Shown one piece after another: positions 10,224 through 20,939 of a stretch of 64,000 nucleotides of DNA. Source of the DNA: Ministeria vibrans ATCC 50519 (taxonomy: Eukaryota > Opisthokonta > Filasterea); the NCBI GenBank assembly GCA_943704425.1, contig CALSCP010000335.1, forward strand, positions 146,316 through 210,315. The letters are read 5' to 3'. The notes below the pieces were generated by a model. The model saw nothing but the letters and a program-made list of their open reading frames with translations, did no database searches and was not told where the DNA came from. A program made the translations under genes and the position numbers. Each line of letters opens with the position of its first letter. Within the stretch, counting starts at the first letter, position 1.

Positions 10224-11420
10224 ATGGAACTCGACTCTGTCCAAAATCGAATTTCGGCGCGGAAGAAGGTCCACTTGGTAGCTTTCGCGAAGTAAGCAAG
10301 ACAGATTGTCAAAGGATGAAAAAAAAAAAAAAGTACTGTCTCAAGTCTCAATGGTTTTCGCCGCATCCGCTTAGATTATGCCGTCTGGGTCTGTCTTCAG
10401 GCGAGAAGAAGGAAGTCTTTGCCCAGGGCCTCGAGCGCCACTACTCGACTCTCTGTGTATGTGGATTTATTGGTCGTGGAGAGTCGTTTAGACAACTGCC
10501 TTTCTCGCGGGACTCCCTTTCGCCCTATCCTCCACGCGGCGACGCCCGCCTGCCCTCGATCCTGTCTCCCACGTCACTTGTCTCACATATGTTTCACTTT
10601 TCTCCCCCCTTCTTCGTCTCTTTCAGGCGTTTGATTCAATTCTAGGAGCTAACTTTTTGGCGGCGCTTGACAAACTCGAAACTGGGGATCCACTGCCCGA
10701 TGCGCAAGTGTGGCTTCCCTCCGCCACAGCACCACCACCACTACCACCACCGCAACACATTCGCAAAGCTGCGACGCACACGGCACCGCGCAACACACCA
10801 TACAGCCGTCCGACGGGCACAGGCTATGCAGCGCCTCTGCCCACCACCAGCAGTGCTGCATTCCTGTTGCCCGCTGCCCCCTTCATGGGCTCCACTCTGT
10901 CTCCTTCCTCCGACCATCTTCCTGATCTCTTTTTTCACCCCGGCTTTGCGCCTCTCACCGCTTTTACGCCCATCCGAGGTATGAAGGAGGAAAACGGAGC
11001 GGGATAACGCACGAGCTGAGTGTGTGTTTTACTTCTTTCTTTTGTGTTCAGGTGGTAGCGGTGCGTCTATCCCTTTGCACTTTCGCAACCCTTTTCTACC
11101 GTCGTAAGCTCAAACCCCTTTCTTTCTCTCTCCCGCCTGAAAAATACTCACATGCCACTCACGCAAATCTCTCTTACTCCATCACTTGTTTTCTTTGCTT
11201 CTTTCTTCTCTCTCTATCTCTGTTCAGCAAACGAGAGCGTATCATTTTGCGCTGTCTCATTCTTCCTCCAGGCACCAAACAGTGGGTGGATCGCTACCCT
11301 AAGAAATGGACTTACAAAATGGACTCAACAACAGTCACAAACTACGTAAATGTGGAATTGAACTCCTTTTCCTCCATCTCATTTCGTCTTTCGATCACTT
11401 TGTGTCTTTTTCTCCTACCA

Positions 11421-11476
<56 letters not shown>

Positions 11477-12456
11477 ACCACTTTGTGTCTTTCTCCCTCC
11501 TTTCTCTCTCTCTCTCTGTATCCCATTGTTCCTCTATTTTTTCTCTCTCTGTTTGTTTGTTTCAGCCGCACTTTCCTGTACATCTGTCGCCCCTGAAGGT
11601 GGGCTGCCCGCCCATGGACATCACGGCCAACGTCAATGGGTATCAGCAGGGTGGTTTAGTGGCGCTCTCTATTATCCTTCATGAGAACATCGATAAGTTT
11701 TCCCCCAACTTTGTTGTTGGCACAACCCGTTTGGATGAACCCCTTGATCTGCTACCGAGACTCACTACTCTCTCTATGGATGAATCCCGTGCAAAAGGTA
11801 TCTCTTCCCCTTTACTGACTCACTGACCGACTTTATCACTCACTGCTACTGATTCACTGACTCTCTGACCTTGACATTAGCATTGCTTCTGATTGGCGGG
11901 GATACGACTGACTCTGACGCTGTCTCAGTCATCGAGTCCAATCTTCCTCTTCTCTGCCCAGTGCGTATTTCACAACAACAACACACACTCTCTCTTCCTC
12001 TCTCCAATACTTTCGTTTCTTTCTCCCTTTTCTCTCTCTATCACTTTGTTCCTTTCTTCCAACTCTCTCTCACGACTAAACATCTGTCACACAACCAATG
12101 TACATATTCTAGTCGACACTGTCACGGATTGAAACACCAGCACGGGGTCAGTACTGCTCGCACCTGCAGTGCTTTGACGCACTCAGCTACCTCCAGGCCA
12201 ACTGGCGCGTTCCATCGTGGCGCTGCACCGTCTGCAACCAGCCCTTGCCTCTTAGCCAACTCATTGTTGACACCTACGTCAAGAGCATCCTCAACTCACC
12301 CCTCACCTCCAACCAGGATGAGGTCATTATCAACCCAAACCTCACCTGGGCCATTCGTGACGAAGAGGTACATCATCATACAAGTTCACACATAAACTAA
12401 TGCGCTACAAAACAAAGCAGCCCGCCCTGTCAACACCGGCAGCAGCACCAGCACCA

Positions 12457-12488
<32 letters not shown>

Positions 12489-12696
12489 AGCAGCAGCAGC
12501 AGCAACAACAACAACAACAACGGCCACCGCCGCACCACTGCCCAACCATACCCTCTCACTCCCCACCACCACCCTCTCGCCCTCCCTTTCTCCTTCCACC
12601 AGTTCCTCTGTCTCTACCCTTCACCGTTCCATCGCCCAGCACCACACTCCTCGTCAGTCCGTCTGCGAGGTCGTCGATCTCACTCTTGATGACTAA
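10224..12696 (+). CDS. PIAS/Siz-type SUMO E3 ligase (SAP, PINIT-like, SP-RING, SIM)
   Basis: Nine exons: 10224-10291, 10375-10456, 10627-10978, 11052-11103, 11228-11345, 11566-11797, 11881-11960, 12113-12367 and 12421-12696, phases consistent, 504 residues. PIAS/Siz proteins transfer SUMO from Ubc9 to nuclear targets, often chromatin proteins and transcription factors. An N-terminal SAP-like DNA-binding motif (VAFAKLCRLGLSSGEKKEVF) is followed by a Pro-rich linker. A PINIT-like region follows (RERIILRCLILPPGTKQWVD; VGCPPMDITANVNGYQQGG), in which the eponymous motif is changed to PMDIT. The SP-RING (about 326-375) reads [30 protein letters not shown] then W-R-C-T-V-C, with the Zn-binding Cys and His pattern of this family intact. 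The protein ends in VCEVVDLTLDD, a textbook hydrophobic SUMO-interacting motif with flanking acids. A Thr/Ala-rich simple-sequence stretch lies between the SP-RING and the SIM. It is shorter than animal PIAS proteins (about 600 residues or more). Family assignment is firm. Confidence 0.93.
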
Positions 12697-12929
12697 CCCA
12701 GCACACACACACACACACGCACACACAAACACACACAGAGACACTCAACTTTCTCTCTTTGTAATTATAAATATTTCTAAATCTGAATTCTAATTTTTGG
12801 TTTCTATGGTACGTCTTTATATTATATGCTTCATTCACTATACACAAAAAGAAGAAGAAAGAGTAACACACACTCTGCCTTTGTCCGTCTCCTGAACTCA
12901 ATATACAACACAAACAAAAACCTCTTTGG
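12697..12929. other. Convergent 3' intergenic interval
   Basis: A short interval between the PIAS stop and the stop of the minus-strand WD40 gene. It contains a (CA)n run near 12700-12740 and an AT-rich part (12760-12840) with AATAAA-like sequence likely to serve both polyadenylation sites. No coding sequence is seen. Confidence 0.5.
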
Positions 12930-13695
12930 TTACGATTGCGGAGGAACACGCCACACTCGAACAGTCCGATCACTACAAAACGCGTACAGTAATTATGTAC
13001 AGTCGCACTTACAGTAATTATATGTTCTGTAACGTGTACCTTGAGGCAGTGAAGAGACAGTCGGCATCGACCGCCATGCTGTTGATGGTCGCCTTGTGCG
13101 CATTGAGCTCAGCAAGCATGGACAGATCAGACGGACGCCACAGACGCACACAACCAAGGCGGTCGGCACTGGCAATTGCATCCAACTGTGGCAGTGCAGC
13201 CAATGCGCACACCCACTCGGGGTGCGTACCACCCGCAACAGGCGCAGTCTCGCGCCCCGACACACCCACTTGCCAACGCTTCATGGTCTTGTCGCGACTC
13301 CCACTAAACACCCACTTCCGATAGCTGATCAGCGCCTGCACTCCGTCGTAGTGGCCCACCATCGCATCCGGAAGCTCACCCGTCTGAAGATCATACGCTA
13401 CAGCGCAAAAAAAAAAAAAAAAAAAAAAAAAAAGCAAAATGCAGAAAAGCAAAAAAAGAGCGTCTGGCGAACACCCTTGTGTTTAATGACACCCGTGTTT
13501 GGTGGGGTCGCATCGTCTGTCGCACGCACCGTCCAATGCGGTGTGGTCGCCCGCCGCCCGGCCACCCGCCTTGCAGCGCGTCGCCGAGTGCGACTCGCAA
13601 CGCCGTGGCGCGTCCGCCGCGGGTGTGGGCGCTGGCGGCCGCACCCGCGCCCCTCTCCACCCGCCATTGCCCCTGGACGCTGCCCTCTGCTGCAT
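12930..13695 (-). CDS. Small WD40-repeat protein
   Basis: Three exons on the minus strand: 13695-13530, 13397-13040 and 12972-12930, phases 1 and 2 agreeing, 188 residues. WD40 strands are clear: GDHTALDAYDLQTGE, then GHYDGVQALISYRKWVFSGSRDKTMKRW, then PEWVCALAALPQLDAIASADRLGCVRLW, then AHKATINSMAVDADCLFTASSDRTVRVW. The 43-nt last exon supplies the final strand (DRTVRVWRVPPQS), which confirms the splice. This is about four blades, fewer than the usual seven, so the protein may be truncated, may dimerise to complete a propeller, or may have 5' exons I missed. The N-terminal 45 residues are Arg/Ala/Pro-rich and low complexity; the frame of exon 1 rests on the phase-1 donor at 13530. WD40 proteins are scaffolds, so no specific function is claimed. 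Its start lies about 210 bp from the divergent PLC gene. Confidence 0.72.
13406..13432. repeat. Poly(A) tract in a WD40 gene intron
   Basis: An uninterrupted run of about 27 A on the plus strand (poly-T on the coding strand), acting as an extreme polypyrimidine tract immediately upstream of the acceptor for exon 2 of the WD40 gene. Confidence 0.85.
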
Positions 13696-13907
13696 GCCGC
13701 CCCGCAATGCAGCTCCGCAACCTTCCTATCCTCTGGAATTTTTCCATCGCCGAAAAGAACCAGTGGCTATATAAAACCACTTTTTTTCTTCTTTTTTTTT
13801 TTGGTGTGATCAACAAAGATTTCTGTTGACCATACCACTTGCCGTCCTCGCCGATTCTGCGCGCCGCGCTCCGTCTGTGTACTCACCTGAGGACCTTCTT
13901 TTTATAG

Positions 13908-16900
13908 ATGGGTCTCGATCTGGAGCCGTTCTACGAACTTGAGGGTGCACTATGCGAAATGCAACCAGGCTTTGGCACAGACGCGTTCGAGCCAGATGCC
14001 TGTCTCAAAGAGCTCAAGACGGCCGGTCACTGCATGGTCAAGTGGGACGAAGGTTCCAACGACCCTGTTCTCTACCGTTTCCGTCTTGATCGCCACAATC
14101 ACCTCGTCTTGTGGCAGAGTATGAAGAAGAAGGCGAGCGACTCGGTGTTTGAGGGCTCTCGTAAGCAACTGGAAAAACAAAACGAAAAAGAAAACACTGC
14201 CAAAGATATTCTTTTTGCGTGACGCTCTTCTTTTTTGGTTGGTGTAGTGAACGTTCGAGAGATTAAGGAGATTCGTGAGATTTCTCCGCCCGAGAAAATT
14301 GTCAAAAAGATCAAGAAGAAGCTGAGCATTGATGCGACATTGGGCTCGCAGTGTTTTGCCATTGTCGTTGGGCGGCATCTTATGGAAGTCAACTTCATCT
14401 ACATTCTTGCACAACATCCCACCGTGTGTGATCAGTGGGTTGTGGGCCTTCGTGCCATCGCGTAAGAAAAGTCAACGCGAAAGAACGCGCGTTATTCATT
14501 TTTCTTTTTTTCCTTGACTTCTTAGGAAAGCAGCACGCTCCCTTCACTCAACAGACGCGACCTTCCACTGGCTCAAAATGAACTACCTGCGCGTGTACAA
14601 TGACGCATCAGACCACGTAGACACGCGCGGCATCATCACAGCCTTCGGCAAGGAGAAGCGCAAAGTTGCCGAGAACGTCTTGCAGGGTACATCTTTGGTT
14701 TTCTTCTCTCTATCACTTTTGGTTCTCTCTATCACTTTATTTCTCTCTATCACTTTGTTTTAAACACACGCGCGTCTTTTTGACTTTTTGTTGTTTTTGT
14801 AGATCTTGGCTTTGACGTATCAAAAGGTGGCACTGCCGGTCGCAATGAGCTTTCTCTTGAAATCTTCAGCACAATCTACAACAAGGTGATGATATGATTG
14901 CACTAGTTGTGGTTGGTCTTTGTCCACTTACACTTTGCCTGGGGTGGTCGTGTTCTCTTTCCACCTAGGTCAACATCCGCAACGACATTTCGGACATTTT
15001 CCTCAAGCTCACGAAGAAGCCGTACCTCACGACGGACCAGTTCCAGCAGTTTCTTCTCAAAGAACAACGATTAACACACATTGAAACACCGCGCGTAATC
15101 CAACTCATCCAGCAGTACGAACCCACCGAGTCCCTGCGCAAGAATCTGAACCTGTCGATGGACGGCCTCACGCGCTACTTGCTGAGCGAAGACAACGCAG
15201 TCGTCGACCCCCTCATCTGGACTCTCCATCAGGACATGACGCAGCCCCTCAACCACTACTTTATCAACAGCAGTCACAACACCTATCTCACCGGCCACCA
15301 GCTTAGAGGCGAGTCTGCCGTTGAGATGTACATTCAGGTATCTTTCTTTCGTGTTTAATCTCGTCCAACACCCTCTCACCTCTCTCTTCCTTTGCCCGTT
15401 TAGGTGCTCCTTTCAGGCTGCCGCTGCGTCGAGATTGACATTTGGGATGGTGACGATGGGATTCCCATTGTAACACACGGTCACACGCTCTGCACAAAGT
15501 ATCTCTTCCTTTCTCACTCAACCGTCTTTCAACTTACTCTTCTTTTTATGAATTTTTTCATCTTATTCATAATTTTCAGGATCAAATTCCGCGATGTTGT
15601 GTTTGCTATTGCCAAGTACGCTTTTGACGCGAGTCCCTACCCGGTCATCTTGAGCTTTGAGAACCACTGCTCTATTCCCCAGCAGGTATTAATCAACCAA
15701 CGAAACGGTGTGTACTGCAACCGCGACCCACCACTCACTTTCCGTGCCCTCTTTGTCGTTGTGTGAAATGTATTAGGAACTCATGGCCAAGGATTGCAAG
15801 GAGGCTTTTGGAACACTCTTATGCACCGAGTTTGTCGAGGGTTCTCTTGATGATCCGCCTGAGAAGTTGCCGTCGCCCGAAGACCTCAAGTACAAGATTC
15901 TGATCAAGAACAAGAAGCGAACGGACCAGGTAAGAACTCCCAAGCTAACGGGCACTTCTCCGCGCGAGCCTCATGCACGCTTTCACTCATATATGCTGCC
16001 GTGTTTTTAGGAAGAGATAATGCGCTCGGGTAGCGTGAGATCACAGTCGTCACTTGAAGCACAGGCTGCAGCGGCATCGTTGACGCCCGAAGTGGGCGGC
16101 AAGAAGAAGAAGAAAAAGGGCAAGGCACCGATGGAGGAGCCCGTCGTCGTCGAGTACCATTCGTCGGCCATGATTGAATTTGACGATGAAGATGACGAGA
16201 CTGCTGCTGCTCCCTCCCCGGATCCCACGGCGGAATCCAACGCTGTTGTTTCTGCGATAGCCGACAGCTCCAGTATGCCCTACTTTTTTTATTATTTTTT
16301 TTATACTTTCCCGCTCATTCGTGTTTTTTATGTAGACACCCGCAAGCCTAGCATCGATGAAGTTCCTTCTACGGATCTTTCTGCAGTACCTACCATTGAC
16401 GTGACTCCGTCGGCTGACGAGAATGGCCCAACAGATGAGGCAGGAGCCGGAACGTCAGGCTCTGCCCTCTCCGCCACCTCCGCCACCTCCGCCACCTCCG
16501 CCACTGATTCCCTATCACCTTCGGGTGCCGCCCTTTCCTCCAACGCTCTTAGTGTGGAGCCGCCCAAGAGCGGAAAGCACGTTGCTCAGTCACTGAGTGA
16601 CCTTGTCGTCTATGTCCAGTCTGTCAAGTTCAAGTCATTCAAAAAGTCAGCTGCTTCAGGTAAAACTCAATGATACCTACGTCATTTACTGATCTATTTT
16701 AATTTATCTGGTTCTACAGCGAAATGCTGGCAGATGAGTTCCTTTGCAGAGAACAGTGCGGAGAAACTGGCGGCGAAGATGGCCAAGCAGTGGGTGGAGT
16801 ATGGAATCCGACAAAATTCACGCATTTATCCGCAAGGCAAGCGCATCGAATCGAGCAACTACAACCCACAGACCATGTGGAACTGCGGTGTGCAGATGGT

Positions 16901-17052
16901 TGCGCTCAACTTCCAGACTCCCGACACGTACATGCAGCTCAACACGGAATTTTTCAAGCAGAACAACAACTGTGGTTACCTACTGTACGTGTTGGTGTAT
17001 TTGTTTGTGCGTGTGAGTGTGTCAATGTGTGTGTGTGTGTGGTCTTTACTGT

Positions 17053-17101
<49 letters not shown>

Positions 17102-17874
17102 GTCTTTACTGTTCGTGTGTGTGTGAAGTCGTGGAGCAGTTGCACAATGTGACTCAAATGTTATTCGCTTCATTGTAGGAAGCCAGCCGTCATGAGAGCA
17201 TCTCTTGGCTTCAATCCCAACCACAAGGGCGCTTTTGAGAACATATTTCCTCACCAGGTGTGTCGACCACTCCTTCAAGAGATTTGTTTGTTCACACGAG
17301 TGGGGGTGTTTTCTCTCTTGTTTTCCAGGTGACGGTGCGTATCATTTCCGGACAGCATCTACACATTGGCAAACACAGCACGCCGCATGTCGAACTGGAG
17401 GTGTTTGGTGTGCCACAGGACGAGTTCAAGTGGAAGACTGGCGTAGCGCCGGCGAGTTTCACGCCCACTTGGGACAACGAGAAGGCGACTTTCAAGGTGA
17501 GGGAGATGGAACCTTAGACCAGATCGATTCTCATTGTGCATTGTTTGTGTAACCTTTTGCAGGTGATGATGCCTGAGCTGGCCAAGGTGCGTCTCGGAGT
17601 GTACGATGGGTCGAACCTCGTTGGTCAGGCAGTCCTTCCCATTGCCCATCTTCGCCAAGGTACCTAAAATTACGACCCTTTTGTGTGTGTCGCTCATTGT
17701 GTCCCATTTCTGACTTTGATTTTTTTTATAGGCTACCGTCACGTCAACTTGCTCTCTGGGCGCAGCGAAACACTTGAGCTGTGCTCAGTGTTTGTCAACA
17801 TCAAACTGGACGATGTTGTCCCCGAAGAGCACAAGGACTTTATGGCCGCCCTCATGAAACCCGGCCAGTCTTAA
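13908..17874 (+). CDS. Phosphoinositide-specific phospholipase C, beta type
   Basis: Fifteen exons: 13908-14160, 14248-14461, 14526-14686, 14803-14885, 14969-15337, 15404-15498, 15580-15685, 15777-15929, 16011-16272, 16336-16659, 16720-16984, 17179-17257, 17329-17496, 17563-17659 and 17732-17874; phases agree, 923 residues. It cleaves PIP2 to IP3 and diacylglycerol at the plasma membrane, normally under G-alpha-q control. In order there are a PH-like domain (about 20-140), an EF-hand-like region (150-300), the X box with catalytic His340 ([12 protein letters not shown]), Ca2+ ligands Glu370 and Asp372 ([10 protein letters not shown]) and His385 (IVTHGHTL). An acidic, Lys-, Ala- and Ser-rich X-Y linker follows, then the Y box ([20 protein letters not shown]) and the C2 domain ([12 protein letters not shown] to the end). 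The tail [10 protein letters not shown] resembles PLC-beta, but the protein stops right after C2, so the long coiled-coil C-terminal domain that binds G-alpha-q in animals is absent. The start ATG directly follows an acceptor-like TATAG, so a non-coding first exon is possible. Confidence 0.93.
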
Positions 17875-18153
17875 ACTATTGTCTCTCTCTTTTTTGTTTT
17901 TCCCTCTCTCACTTTGTGTCTCTCTGACTCCTCTCTTTATTACATGCCTTTCTCACTCCTCCATCACACGTCTTTCTCACTCCTATATTACATGACTTTC
18001 TCACTCAGTGATTATCTCTATCACTTTGTGTCTCTCTCCCTCCTCTCTCTCTCTCGCTCTATTCACTCCTCGTACCTAGTGAAATACAACTACACTATAA
18101 CACTGATAATATAATATAAGAGAAAGACCAACTTTGCTTCTTTCCTGGTGTAT
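17875..18153. other. Convergent 3' interval with dispersed pyrimidine motif
   Basis: This stretch between the PLC stop and the carboxypeptidase stop consists of CT-rich sequence with repeated TCTCACT and CTCTATCACTTTGTG units (for example 18015-18030), followed by an AT-rich part (18085-18120) probably carrying polyadenylation signals for both genes. No coding sequence is seen. Confidence 0.6.
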
Positions 18154-20211
18154 TCAATTGACAAAGCTGCGGCCCTCCACAAAGCGGGTGATCATGTCCA
18201 TGGCACGCTCGGGCTGGTCGTGCGGTAGAATGTGGCCTGCGGTGCGCACAATGACTTGCGTGAACTGTTTGACATTGCGCACGAATCCGGCTACTTCAAC
18301 GTCGCTTGACTTGACCTACGAGCATGAGTGTGCAGTCGATATATAAGAAATGTCTTAAGGTATGCAAATGACTGTAGTAGTAACCTTCCAGACAGTCTTC
18401 TGGGCGTTCTGATACTCGTGTTGTCCACTCCACTGAACGGTGGGCAAGAAGAGCTCAGTGAGAGCGCCCGCAATGATGACGTCGAGCTGGCCTGAGTAAA
18501 TGAGCACCTAAGCGCAAAATACGCGTCGTGTAAGCATGGGTTGTACATGGTATTGTGGTGTACCTTGTAGTTGTCCATGAGAACGGACAGCTCGTACTTG
18601 AGGGACTTCATGAAGTCCTCGAGCAGGTGCATCTCGCAGTTGTGGCCGTCCTGAAAGGCGTGGGTGCCAACGTGGATGGCCTCGCGCACAGCAGGCTGGT
18701 TGAGGTACTTGGGATAGTAGGAAAAGGACGGCGGATCGACCGTGAGCAGAACTAAGCATGTCAAGCAGAGAAGAGATGAGGGGGAGTGCAACAAAACGAA
18801 ACAAAAAAAAGTGAGTGGGTGTGTGTTTGTGTGTGAGAGAGAAGAAGAGCGAGAATGCGGAGAAGAAAGAAAGCAAAACAAATTGTGATGGCATACAGTT
18901 ATCATAGTTGAGGGAGCCAGTGATGTTGTAGACGTAGGTGGGGTACGGGTAGACGTCGCCGTTGAGGAACTCGTCCCACGACTTGAAGGCATCGAGCCAG
19001 CGCTTCTGCTCAATAGCTTGCGTCGACTCGCGCACGTAGTTGCGGATCACCTCCACTTCGTTCTGATCGGCAAGGCCCAGGTTGAAGAAGAGCTCGGGGT
19101 AGCCCTGCAGCTGAATAATGGGGTCGATCCCTACACACGCACACACACACATACATGGCACGTAAATGGGGGCACGTAAACGAGTCACAAACACACATGG
19201 AAACGGATTACAAACCCACACACACACACACACACATATATAATTATAGGCGTACATCCATCGCCAATGGCCACGCCGGCGAGGTTGATTACAATGCCCT
19301 CAGACTCGCCCGCCACAATCGCCTGGTTTTCAACGTGAATCTTGTATGAGATGGCCGGGCAGTAGTGTCCTACAAATGCGAGTTAAAGGCAAGCATGTTC
19401 ACGTTTCATCCTTTGTACCTCCATAAGACTCCTGAATCCAACCGGCAAGTTAGGAGAGAGCGAAAGAGAAAAACAGAATGAGATGGTTCACTCCCTCTTT
19501 CTCATTGATTTTTCACGTCACGTACTCCAGTCACGTAGAATTCGTTCTTCTGCTGCTCCGGGAAGATGGCGTAGAACTGCTGGAGGAGCGAGTAGAGGTC
19601 GCGCGCAACGTCGCGCTCGTTGGTCGCATACCCTTCGTCTGTGTCGGTGTACGAGAAGCCGGCGCCCACAGGGTTGTCGACAAAGATCATGGCGTACTCG
19701 TTGTTCCAGGTAATGGCACGCTCGCTGACCTTGAGCTGCGCGTCCACCTGGAGCGGTCCGTTCTCGGCAAACAGGCCAAACATCGACGAGCCGCCGGGTC
19801 CGCCTTGAAGCCACATCAGCAGAGGCGCAGTCGCGTTGCCGTTCTTCGCAGGGAAGTACCAGAAGAACATGTTGTTGTTGTTGGTCTCGTTCACCGTGAT
19901 GAAGCCCGCATAGCTCTCCTGCGAGCCAATGCCGTGCACCCGACTGAAAAAAAAAAAAAGATGCGTTTGCAGATCAGAACAAGGATGCTCTCACGCTCGC
20001 ACGCAACCCATCGAGACACGCCCCACAGCTGCGCCTACCTTGCATTGCGGGTGATCTCGGGTCCAGAGGTGCGCATCAGCTCAGTCAGGTGGACGCTCGA
20101 GTCCGTCATCGATGGCGGCGCAAACTCCGGTTTGACCGGACGCGAATAGTCGCCAAGCGCCGAACACGCATGCACAACCGCAAGGGTACACAGTAGAACA
20201 GAAACCCTCAT
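18154..20211 (-). CDS. Secreted serine carboxypeptidase, CPVL-like (peptidase family S10)
   Basis: Eight minus-strand exons: 20211-20039, 19943-19526, 19431-19419, 19369-19256, 19130-18897, 18751-18564, 18507-18385 and 18315-18154, phases agreeing, 474 residues. It removes C-terminal residues from peptides in lysosomal or secretory compartments. A signal peptide is evident (MRVSVLLCTLAVVHACSALG). Landmarks are the substrate-binding strand LLMWLQGGPGGSSMFGLF, NPVGAGFSYTD, the nucleophile motif GESYGGHY (Ser199), GVAIGDGWIDP, the catalytic Asp389 in YSGQLDVIIAG and His449 in RTAGHILPHDQP. The triad is complete. GDGWIDP and the general layout favour the CPVL/vitellogenic carboxypeptidase branch. 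N-glycosylation sequons occur, for example NETN, NGNAT and NITG. The third exon is only 13 nt and encodes E-S-Y-G plus one base of the next codon. It is convergent with PLC and divergent from the giant ASH protein. Confidence 0.95.
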
Positions 20212-20444
20212 GCAGTAAGTAAAAAGTAAAAAAAAAAGTTTTTTGGTTGTGACTTCAGTGAGATCGAATTGACAGACAAGGGATTAATCAGATCATCCAA
20301 GTTTGTTTTACTTTTTTCACACACCACACCAAACTCGAGTACAGGACTGTACTCACTCTAGCTTCCGCTACACCTTCAACCAATCTTTTCACCGGCCCGA
20401 GTGTCTCACTCGTTGGAACCAGCCGCTTCGTTTTCCACAAGAAC

Positions 20445-20485
<41 letters not shown>

Positions 20486-20939
20486 GACAAAAAACAGCAA
20501 ATGACTTGACAAGACAGCGAGAAGAGTGGCAGACGATAGAGCACACACAAAGCATGGCCGGCCAGCCCGCCCTCACACGCACACAGACACCGCAAACTCG
20601 TCAGGAGCGTCTCGATGAACCAAACACCCCCAAAGCGCCCCTCGCCCGCCCTTCCCCCGCTTTCTCATCGCTCTGACCTTTTCAATTGCCGGGTTGATGA
20701 TCTCTTTTAAAGCGGCCATCTCGAAAAGCTATAAAACTAAAACAACTTTACACTTGACTGACTGAATGGAAATTATGGAAGTAACTTTGGAGTATGAAAA
20801 TATAATACAACGAAGAGAAATACAACGCTTCCGCCATAGACCAAGTAGGCAGTAGCTCCAGGAAGAAATTTAGAAGATGGAGCATCATAGACTTATAGAC
20901 CCAAGTTTTAACTTTTAATTCAAATTCTTTCGCACGCCA
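20212..20939. promoter_or_regulatory. Divergent promoter interval with 38-bp poly(A)
   Basis: A 728-bp interval between divergent start codons of the carboxypeptidase (minus) and the giant protein (plus). It carries a run of about 38 A near 20447-20484 and mixed-composition sequence with no supported coding potential. Both promoters should lie here; no specific element can be assigned. Confidence 0.5.

Noticed and set aside
13391..13816. Alternative minus frame starting MEKFQRIGRLRS as the first WD40 exon
   Set aside because: It has no donor in the phase needed to join exon 2; the other frame gives a phase-1 junction that completes a WD-like strand (HTALDAYDLQTGE).
20447..20484. 38-bp poly(A) considered as the tail of a retrotransposed element
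   Set aside because: No upstream element body, target-site duplication or reverse-transcriptase sequence is seen; long A/T runs are common in introns and spacers here.
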